A stretch of 64,000 nucleotides of DNA, taken from Diplolepis rosae. Taxonomy: Eukaryota > Arthropoda > Insecta > Hymenoptera > Diplolepididae. Where the stretch lies: assembly GCA_030998225.1 (NCBI GenBank), contig JAPYXD010000028.1, positions 310,001-374,000 of the forward strand, read 5' to 3'. The translations under genes were made by a program, and so were the position numbers. Below the pieces are notes generated by a model. The model saw only the letters and a program-made list of their open reading frames with translations, was not told the origin of the DNA and searched no databases. Positions 55,426 through 64,000 of this stretch are shown in pieces (the first letter of the stretch is position 1; each line of letters begins with the position of its first letter).

Positions 55426-57860
55426 AAACCACACCGGAATTTTTAGTGTTTTCGTCCCCGACAAACTAGGGTGGTCTACAGACGAGTACGGATAAGAATA
55501 AGAAACGATAACCTTATGTTGTTCAGGTGTAGTCGCTCTTTTTCATTATACTGTGAGAGAATCTACAATGTTGTGATGTTGCAAAATATTTGCACATCAC
55601 AAGATGGCCGTAATGTGTAGTTCTGCCGTAACGGATGTGTTAGAACGTGATTGGATGGTTGCCGAGGGTTATCTAGTCATGGCAAAGCAATTTTGAGTAA
55701 AGTTTCTTAACTTTCGGTAACTTACCGATTTACGTCTTGTTACGGATATTAAGTCGAAAGTTGCTCCAGGACTTGTAAAGTTGCGCCTATCTATCAAATG
55801 TTATATGAAATCATAAAAATTATATTAATTTGGTTAAAAACACCGCTCGAGATACACCATGAGAGTAGACACGAATCCGAGGAAGATACTACTACGTTGG
55901 ACACGTGACTGCGGAGTGAGAAGTACAGAGTCAAAATGGCAGCCAAAATGAGTCACACGTTAGTCGAAGACACCAATTAGAAGACATATAGGCACTCCAC
56001 AACCCCACCATGATAAAGAGGTCGAAGTCAGCACTGCTCCCTGTCATACAGTAATAGACACAGAGAGTCCGATATATCCATTGCATGTTGACTAATGGGA
56101 ATTGGTTGGAATTTTTTTCAACATGTGAAAATCGAGTTATATTTCGGGTTTTTAACGCCCAATTGAGATGGAACCATTACCAAAGGCCTTGGGCGATGGT
56201 CCAAGTGATGATTTTGGAAGGATGTACGTGATTCCAACTTGGCGGAGAAAAGTAGCGGGGTTGCAAAGCCCTTTTTGTAGTTACAGCCTGTGAGTGCGGA
56301 TAAGGATGGGGACTGTACAACCCCATCAGTAACTCTGTGATAACCCCCTTCGGTCACAATGCCGTCTAAGTTTTGCGCGGGCTTTTTCTTAATTATTTAA
56401 ATATCTATCGGCTGGCTTATGAAAATAAAGACGGAAGATCGTTGTAAAAGCAATTTAATAAAGATTTATTATAAATCTTAAGGTTGAAAACGCGTACATA
56501 ACTTTGTCTGTGACGGAACTTCGAGAGAACGGACTTCCTTCGTCGAGAGTTAAGACAAAATCTGTCGATCAGCTATAGCCTTCTTGCGTGTTGCTGGGCC
56601 CGGTCAAGTTGAAGGCGATGGATCACCCCCGCTTAGCCAATCGTAATCTCTAAAACCACCCTCTAGAGTTGCGAGTCACGCCTTCAAAAGTTCACTAGAG
56701 AGGGAAGGTTGAGAGATGACCATTTCTTTCAATCTCAAGAGTTTCCAGAGACCCTTGAAACAAAACACCCTTTCCTATTTTTTTTTATAACCGTTGGGTC
56801 GAGGCTGTAAAACCCGAGCCCCTTGGTGAGTTAGGTCAGAACATGCATTTATCGTAAAAGTCCGAGTGAGGTCTTAGAAAAGCTATAAAATCAAAGACTG
56901 TAATTCGAAACGAAAAAGGGACTAGTTTAGTTAAAGAAAGTCTTTCCGGTCATTTTATTATTTAGAAGCTTGAAGAGTGTAAGATTTATATTTTCTAAGG
57001 GTGGTCTGTTTCGGATCTCTCGAGCTTCTTTTTATTCTTTTTCGCAGATGTCGTTTTTCTGAATGTAACTTGCCCGTTTACAATAATTATTGACAGTTCG
57101 TTTCATCCCTTTTTTTTTATAATGCCTAAAGATTTATTTCAGGAATGTCCTGGACACTCCGTGGGAAAGATACCAAGTCTTATTTCCCAAGAGTAGCCCA
57201 GACTAGGCTCGCAGTCTAAAGAAATAGAAAATGTTAACTTAATATAAATTCTAACATTAATTTTTATTCTAAAGTCTCCTTAATAGATCTACAGTTTTGC
57301 CATATGAATATAAATTTGTAAAAGTTCAACTCTACTTCGAATTTAAATTTATCACGTGATATTAAGAAGTGATAGTTGTGAATACGCCTTTAATTCGCTC
57401 TCTCTCTCTCTCTAAAATAAAGATGAATGCACGAGTGCGATCATCACAACTCTTGCCATGTGCCAAACTACCAGGGAAGCTACCCACAACTTGTGACTCC
57501 AACCTGGCGGAGTACGGATCATCCACGACCCAGCCCTGTTCAAGACTCAAGGCAAGTACCAGATGCGAACATGGGCTGGAAATTTAGTAAATTTAGATGA
57601 CGACCCAACCCCGTTTTAGACACTGGGCAAGTTCCAGTTAAGAACAGGGATTGATAAATTATGTCAATACGTTTTGAGAACCCACCCCATAGTTAACGAA
57701 AATGGCCGACTTGAATAATCTCCTAGAGATTAATATTGTGGAGCAGCCTTTAATCAATAATCCTACAAGCAGAGACGAGGAATAGATTTGGGCGGGAAGA
57801 TATTAATGTTGTGGAACAGCCTTTAATCAGTGAGTGTGATAAGGTACGAGTTCAATTATT
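55426..57860. other. Unassigned DNA, no gene recognised
   Basis: Holds the direct-repeat partner of 14530-14700 (55590-55745). 56330-57240 has LTR-like mixed composition, including AATAAAG near 56458, but no repeat partner. A CT run at 57401-57414. Short open frames show no motifs. Confidence 0.5.
55590..55745 (+). repeat. Dispersed repeat, partner of 14530-14700
   Basis: Shares GAACGTGATTGGATGGTT and GTTTCTTAACTTTCGGTAAC with the other copy, same orientation. Confidence 0.65.
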
Positions 57861-57861
57861 A

Positions 57862-58380
57862 TATACAGGGTTTTCCAATAGGGGTGATATGATTTTAAAT
57901 GTCCCTATCGGGCTCATTTGAACTGAAATTTTTGCCGTCTGCTGTCAGTTGTCATCAGTAAGGTTTGCCATTTAATCATGAGTAGTTTCACGCTTCCACA
58001 ACGTTTGGAAATTGTCCAATTATTTTATCAAAATTCGAGAAGTTTTGTCGGTGTTCAAAGAGCATATCGTGCAAAATATGGTCGTCATTCTGCTCCATCC
58101 GCGCTCTCAATTCGTCGAATAATCGATAAGTTGGAGAGTGAATTTACTCTATTGGATACTAAGCCCAAAAATCGTATGCGTACAATTGGAGAGCTTGAAA
58201 CCAATATCCGAGCCGCTATAGCAGCCATACCACCAGAAATGCTCCACAAAGTTATCGAAAATTGGCTTGAACGCATTCGGGTTTGCAAGAAGAGTCTCAG
58301 GGGACATTTGGCCGATATATTGTTTAAATCATAAATGGCATAGAATATCGTTGTTTGAGCCTCCTTTTTTTTGGAATAAT
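57862..58380 (+). mobile_element. Deleted Tc1/mariner-type element
   Basis: Begins at TATACAGGGTTTTCCAATAG, a plausible terminal repeat next to a TA target. The right terminus is not recognisable. Confidence 0.5.
57978..58334 (+). pseudogene. Tc1/mariner-type transposase, internal deletion derivative
   Basis: 118 codons in one frame. FTLPQRLEIVQLFYQN and FVGVQRAYRAKYGRH form an N-terminal helix-turn-helix typical of this group. At about residue 80 the sequence jumps to AAIPPEMLHKVIENWLERI, a C-terminal segment, so the whole catalytic domain is missing. It could still make a small DNA-binding protein. Confidence 0.7.
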
Positions 58381-59619
58381 AATATAGGCCCGTGCACGTT
58401 CAGGAGATTCCCCCGCTAGACCCTGGATAGTTTTAAAGCGATAGTGACTAGCCCTGGAGCACTTCTCTCGTGACGAATTCTCATTTCCCCCCTTTTTTTC
58501 TTTTCCTTAATTTTCTGTTGATAATTTATAAATTTTATCGAACCGTGAGATTTTTCCCGAGACTATTAGGTGCCCACCACTGGCTTTATTTGTTGAAACC
58601 AAACTGCCCTATTATTCCCCGTTTTTCTTTTGTTTGGTGCCACCCCCTTTGTTGCTCAGAGCTCTTGTGTGATTTCCCTTATAAAACGTGAAGAATTACG
58701 CTGTGATCGAGTGAGTCCCTAATTTTATTTTTTTGTTAATTGTACAATCGCTAAAGATTATTAAATAAATTAATAACTTATTACTAAAGTTTATCATTGT
58801 ATAGTGAGTTTCATTTCAGGTAGTTAGCAACCCCCCCCCCCCTCTACCATTATTCAGATAAAGGGGGCTGAGCTAGCAGCACCACCGGCATATTTCGTGT
58901 TGGGACAAGTTAGATGTCGAACTAAGTATTTAGGGGCTTAATTTTGTAGTTGAGTGCAGCGTTTCGAACTGGCCCAAGAAAGGCGTGGCGCCTGGCATAC
59001 CGTTTTTTTGATAACTTAGAAGCTAAAGATGGAGTCCCGATATGAAGTATCGTAGTTGTACGTAGGGAAATTTAAGGAGCGAAAAACTACGTTACAATGT
59101 CTAGTTTTGTAGTTTAGTGCATAAGAAGAAAAGTTCTACTCTAACAGTTTCATTTCCTAAAGGAAAAAAATATGCATAATGCAGTAATAATAATAATAAT
59201 AATATATAAAATTAATATATAAAAAAATGTTTTGTAGGTGAATGTATCTTAGATTCGAGAATTTTTAATGGCCATGTTCCATGACTGGTTTTATCTGGTT
59301 CTTATACTGGTTGGAGAGTCTGAGATGGTAGCTGAATTACTGAGGCAAATTTGGAAGGTGGATAGCGATGGATTCAGCAGAAGCTCTGCTTCGCAAGTTC
59401 TGAATTTTCCATTTTCATTGACGGGTAAATTTCCTTTACAAATCTTATAAGCTGCTAGTTCGGCACATGCCGCAACATCCCGGTGGTTCATTAGAACATA
59501 AGTCCTCTGTGATTCTTCTACGGCGACGTCGGAGAATTTAGGTAGAACATATGCCTTCCTGGAGTTGTTGATACATCAGATGGTTAGCTCTTCCCAATAA
59601 TGGTATATCCAGCAGTACT
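58381..59619. other. Unassigned DNA
   Basis: No gene recognised. A poly-C run at 58831-58843 and a (TAA)n run at about 59187-59208. Confidence 0.5.
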
Positions 59620-61526
59620 TTAAGGACTCCTCCCTTGTATAATGAGGTGACAGTGGATACGCTGGTCAGTTCCTCGATGTCCACAATAGGTCCGGGTATT
59701 GGGAAGGGCACCTCTGGGCGATGGTCCTGGATGTCTCAGTAAATTAGTTTCAGTTGGCTGGGAGTCAATTGTCCTGGATGCATTTGTTCGATGCAATTTT
59801 CCGTCCCTAATTTCCTTAAGGGCGTAAACCGTATCTCCGATTTTCGCGTTGAGTGGTCTAATTTTCTTGTCGTATTGCTCTTTCGAGCGAGATTTTGCCC
59901 TGATGAGATTTTTGTGGGCGATTTTCTGGATCTTGGTTATTCTTACTATCAGTTCGCGTAAGTAAGATCCATAGGTCCCGAGTTCTGTACCTTGAGGAAA
60001 CGAGCTGGGTGTCCTGGCGACTCGCCCGAAAACTAACTTGTAAGGTGTGAAATTAGTGGACTCATGTACTGAGGTGTTATATGCGAACATGGCGAAAGGG
60101 AGCAATCGATCCCAATCGTCATAATCATCAGCATAATGCTTTATGTAATCCGTCAATGCAATATGGCTTCTCTCGAGTGATCCGTTAGTTTCTGTTCGGT
60201 ATCCGGAAGTAGTTCATTGCTTCACGTTAAGTAGTCTCTCTAGGTGTTTTATTATTTGCTTATAAAACTCCCTCCCCTCTCTGTTAGAATGTATCTCGGC
60301 GCGCCATATTGGGAGAAGAGAGTTGTCGCAACCGCGCGAGCAATAGTAGTCGTTTTTAGGTCGGGTATGGGAACTGCAATGCAGTATTTACTAAAATTAT
60401 CCTGCATTGTCAGGATGTGTCTATTCCCGTTTGGCGTTGTAGGCAATTTTACGACAGTATCAAGTGATATCTTCTCGAATGGCTCAGCAGGAGTGTCAGT
60501 GATGAGCATTGGTTCACGGGTACGAGCTTGGACGAGTTTTTGTTCAAGGCAGCTTCTGCATCCTTGAATGAACTCACTGATCTCGTCCCGTAAACCAGAC
60601 CATGTATATCGCTCTCTGATACGGCAGTAAGTTTTCGTAATGCCCTTATGGCCACCTATAAGGCTGCCGTGATATTTAGCGATAATTTTGGGTCGGATTT
60701 CTACAGGCGGAACTTCGATTTTTCCGTGGCAGAGAGTAATAATAATGTTACTACCCCGGAATATTTCTGCCACAAGTTCCGTCATTTTACTTTGCGGTAA
60801 GGATCCCAGCAAATCTCCTGAATTTTCCATACGGCAGGTGGTCTGGCTGTCCTTTTCTAAGGCAGTTCCAAGGTTCATTAGTCTCTGCGCCATATCCTTC
60901 CAGTCGATATTGTCAACATGTCGTCTTTTTAGGACCACGGAATATTTCTTATGTCGACCGTGCGAAGTGACAAGGACTTGTCCCTCCTTAGGGCGGCATC
61001 CCCAGAGGTCTTGTAGGTCAAGACGCTTGATAGCCACAAGAAGTTTCACTATGGGGTTCATAGGCTCGCAATCTTCGGATATAAAGTGAGCATAATTGTC
61101 ATGTCTGTAGGTTAGAGGTTCTGTCCATTGGTGGATGACATTAGGTTCGTCTGTGCAGATGCTAATTGGTTTTTGGTCTGTATTTGTGGTGTCCTCATAA
61201 AGTCTGTCAGAGGAAGGTCTATCGTCCATATATGGTACTTTGACGTCGATGGTGGAGCTAGGATGGGACAAAGTACCTTTGACATTTTCGTAAAATGGTT
61301 GTGCTTGTTCCAGCCTTCTTGGTTTCATCCCTTCTCCTCTTCCTATTGAGTCTTTTCCGCCGTTATCTGGGTCGATGTCTGACCTTGCGAAGGGCGTTGA
61401 TCTGGCTCCTGGCGTTGCAGGTGCTGCTGGCGTCGCAAGCAAGGATCTTCGAGGCAGCTGTTTTTCAATTATTGGGGACTCTAATGAAGATTCGATTCCC
61501 TCAGGAGCATCCTTAAATCGGACCAT
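59620..61526 (-). pseudogene. Gypsy pol: integrase region of element 3
   Basis: 61526-60252 (424 codons): after an unrelated-looking N-terminal ~100 residues comes the segment that follows RNase H in errantivirus-like pol (WTEPLTYRHDNYAHFISEDC). The H2C2 finger is next (HGSLIGGHKGITKTY, CRSCLEQK), then the core with Asp in SLDTVVKLPTT and the second catalytic Asp changed to Glu (LTERGGSF). 60156-59620 has the end of the core (TDYIKHYADDYDDWDRLLPFA) and the C-terminal domain. The catalytic-Glu region near 60190 is damaged. RT and RNase H are absent upstream. Confidence 0.8.
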
Positions 61527-61837
61527 GATTTTCTCGCCACTCCGGAATTTTGGTCAGAAAATTCCGTTGACTTCATTATCCGCCCAGTGGCTCTAGGTTC
61601 GCCTGATGTCTCTGCTTGGTTTGTAGAGGAACTGGGTGCGGATTCCCAATCTTGTGGTGTACATGCTTCATTGTCTATTTCCTTTTCGTATTTTTCCAAA
61701 AAGTTCTTCACTCTGTTGGAGAACTCGACGTCCTCATAGTCTCCGCAGGGGTCGAGAGCTTCTAAGTTCTCCAGGAGTTCCTGATCTTCTTCGCTTTCAG
61801 AGACATAGGTGCACGGAGGTCGATGATCGTCCTGCAT
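61481..61837 (-). CDS. Acidic hypothetical ORF upstream of integrase
   Basis: 118 codons, Glu/Asp-rich first half (SESEEDQELLENLEALD), Ser/Thr-rich second half. No domain recognised. It overlaps the start of the integrase frame by about 45 bp and occupies the place where gag or protease would be expected, but has no knuckle or DTG. Confidence 0.35.
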   Translation of the reverse strand: MQDDHRPPCTYVSESEEDQELLENLEALDPCGDYEDVEFSNRVKNFLEKYEKEIDNEACTPQDWESAPSSSTNQAETSGEPRATGRIMKSTEFSDQNSGVARKSWSDLRMLLRESNLH

Positions 61838-62037
61838 ATTATCATGATCTCACTACAGAGACTCGTGAGCGATGTTGGAGCCCTCGAGTCCTCAGTTTTC
61901 CATTGATTTATCCAGCTTTGAGAAAGATTTCTGAAGATCTTCTCTTAATTTGTTCTGTGATTGGTGTTGCCTGGGGATATCCTCATCAGTTTCGTGGCTG
62001 CCTTCACTGTCCAGGGGTTGTGGAAGGGCATCAACGA

Positions 62038-62217
62038 TCATTTCTTCGGGAGGTGACTCTTCTCCCCCTGTTCACTAATTCCTCTTTGTCTCGAAAGTCT
62101 TTTACCAATGCAACTTTCGTCAAGGTTGGTTGCTTTCGGTTCACTTTGGGGTTTGTGAGCTGCTTGGGGATTTTTGGGAGCCGAATCCTTTTTCGGCCTT
62201 ACCCGTCGTTTAGGCAT
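62038..62217 (-). CDS. Small basic ORF
   Basis: 59 codons starting MPKRRVRPKKDSAPKN, Lys/Arg/Pro-rich. Could be a fragment of a nucleocapsid-like gag region; no motif proves it. Confidence 0.25.
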   Translation of the reverse strand: MPKRRVRPKKDSAPKNPQAAHKPQSEPKATNLDESCIGKRLSRQRGISEQGEKSHLPKK

Positions 62218-62402
62218 TGCTCCGGTGGAGGTATACGGTTGTGGACAAACTGTGGGTTTAGTCCTTACTGCGTTGAAGGGGATGAATCAGGGTACAGAAG
62301 GTTTTCCTTTGTTCCTTAGTGGTAACGCAGATACCACACTGGGTCTAGAAATGGATTGGTTCTTTGACTTTGACAATTTTTACACTTGGAGAGATGGAGT
62401 TT

Positions 62403-62458
62403 GAGTATTAAACAAAATCGTACATCTCATAAGGAGCACGTCAAATTGTTTAATACTC
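62403..62458. repeat. Perfect 13-bp inverted repeat with 30-nt loop
   Basis: GAGTATTAAACAA at 62403-62415 and TTGTTTAATACTC at 62446-62458. Confidence 0.85.
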
Positions 62459-62754
62459 GAGGATAGGTTGGTTGAGGATTTTGTACAATTTCTAGTACCA
62501 AAGTGGTTACTGGCACCTAAGAAATTGTATGGAGGAATATAAAATGAGCAATTATAAATATAATAAAAAGAAAAGAAAGAAATAGGATGGAGAAAGATTA
62601 TAAAAGCAAAAAATTATAATAGAAAACTCACTTTTATTTAATATGACAAATCTTTGACAAATCCTGGAGAAATCCTGACAAATCCTGGAGAAATCCTGGT
62701 AATTTGAACTTGAAGAATTGAAGAACCCTTTTTTTTATTTGAAGAACTTTTTTT

Positions 62755-63085
62755 TTTATTTGAAGATTTGAAGAAATGAAGAACTGACGAACTTGAAGAA
62801 TTTAAGAAGTATTTTAATTGAAGAAGTGAAGATTTTGAAGAACTAATAACTTGAAGAATTTAAGAAGTTTTTTAATTGAAGCACTTTTTAATTGAAGAAG
62901 TGAAGATTTTGAAGAACTAATAACTGAGAACTTGAAGAATTGAAGAAGTTTTTCTAATCGAAGCACTTTTTAATTGAAGAAGTGAAGATTTTGAAAAACT
63001 AAGAACTTGAAGAATTTAAGAAGTTTTTTAATTGAAGTACTTTTTAATTGAAGAAGTGAAGATTTTGAAGAACTAATAACTGACT
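62755..63085. repeat. Minisatellite of 74-82-bp units, four copies
   Basis: GAAGTGAAGATTTTGAAGAA (one copy with an A for G) recurs at 62823, 62897, 62979 and 63053, each followed by AACTTGAAGAATTTAAGAAG-like sequence. A short AAATCCTGGAG repeat precedes it at 62650-62700. Confidence 0.85.
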
Positions 63086-64000
63086 TTTTTTAGCTGTGCA
63101 GTCGTTTTTATGTTCTGCTCTACTTTCCCTTTCCATAAAAATGTTCTAGCGCGACTTGCTTTTTTATCTTTTGCTTTTCTAATTGGTGTGGATAAGCGAG
63201 AGTAGTTAGTCTCTTGATTCTCATAGGTAGATTTTGTAGCGGGCCCTGATATCTGGGTCTAGGAGGGGTACCAGGTTTTCTCCAAGTTTATCTCTTTTCT
63301 CAAAAGATGGAGACATTTGTACTATTTTATAATGAAATATAAATTTTTACATAGTTATGAATAATTATGAACAAAATTGTAATTATAAAATAGTTTCTAA
63401 AAACTTCAAATTATTTATAAATAATTATTAACTTTTAAATTCATATTTACAATGTCCTATCTTATTTCTAATAATTTTCCTTATTTTAATAAATCATTCT
63501 TTATTTCTTAAATTCATTCATATGAGACAAACCATTTAATAATTCATACAAAACTTTTGCGATATAAAATTTGAGACGTAATTTACATGATTACGATGAT
63601 TATTACACGGGATATTCTATTGTGTTTTAATGATTTATAAACTGAAGAATGATGTAATTAAATAATCTGATTAACGACATTTCTAATTTTTATTTCTGTT
63701 AAAAATGTTAAAAATAGACCTGAAATATCATTTAGTCTGTTGGAAATATAAGCAATATATGTTTAATAATTTTTTGTTATATAATTATTAAGTGAAAAAA
63801 ATTATGTTAATTTTGTTCTTTTTTTTGTTTGTGGCTTTTTGAATTTTAAGTTTGTTAAGATTTATTCCTATATGACGTTATTTCAGAACAGAAAATGCAT
63901 CTAGGTCTATTTGTATTTACTAAAGCTTAACTATAAGAGCACTGGCCCATTTTGGTACCGAGAAAGTTTTTTATGATATTTACCTAAGATTATGTCTGAG
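63086..64000. other. AT-rich DNA to the window end
   Basis: No gene or repeat recognised. Confidence 0.5.

Noticed and set aside
56330..57240. LTR of the third gypsy element
   Set aside because: It has AATAAA and mixed composition, but no matching copy near 62.4-63.3 kb could be aligned.

Overview
The window is repeat-rich, AT-rich animal DNA, almost certainly from an insect. The evidence is the mix of mobile elements: mariner, hAT, R1-type and RNase H-bearing LINEs, Penelope with GIY-YIG, and env-bearing Ty3/gypsy elements primed by tRNA-Gly. I found no host gene, tRNA, rRNA or CRISPR; every coding region I can place belongs to a mobile element, and most are broken. I cannot name the species or order.

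Layout. 1-3270: a hAT-like DNA transposon with 60-bp inverted ends. 3271-6064: anonymous AT-rich DNA with a cluster of short palindromes. 6065-7434: 5'-truncated R1-type LINE. 8147-10130: one copy of a 2-kb unknown repeat whose inverted partner lies at 53690-55425. 10175-13710: an element with ~1-kb inverted arms around a Penelope relic. 13711-14225: a palindromic foldback element, with a second copy at 32973-33569. 14530-18358: direct repeats, a Penelope scrap and two mariners. 19600-22530: remains of an errantivirus-like gypsy element. 22832-23530: a MITE. 23730-27425: a satellite array split by a LINE. 27955-28440: a mariner relic.

The core of the window is a nest. A plus-strand gypsy element (about 28481-53690) carries tandem arrays in its leader, and its coding parts are split by a mariner, an R1 fragment, a foldback element, an unknown palindrome-rich insert, a second mariner (51324-52533), and a complete opposite-strand sibling gypsy element at 34861-49909.

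That sibling is the highlight. It is 15,049 bp long, with 840/842-bp LTRs, a 4-bp target duplication (ACAG), a tRNA-Gly primer site and a polypurine tract. On the minus strand it encodes, in order, gag, protease, RT/RNase H, integrase, an envelope resembling chuvirus-type glycoproteins, a protein with two double-stranded-RNA-binding domains (dsRBDs), a dsRBD + CCHC-knuckle protein, a second and unrelated envelope of gypsy/baculovirus-F type, two cysteine-rich proteins, and another dsRBD + CCHC-knuckle protein. Two envelopes plus a set of dsRBD/zinc-knuckle ORFs is not the standard gypsy layout. It suggests a retrovirus-like element carrying its own RNA-binding, possibly RNAi-countering, accessory genes. 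Function is inference; the domain patterns are read directly.

55426-64000 holds unassigned sequence, a deleted Tc1/mariner copy, and a third gypsy element (minus strand, integrase region, RT missing) followed by a minisatellite.
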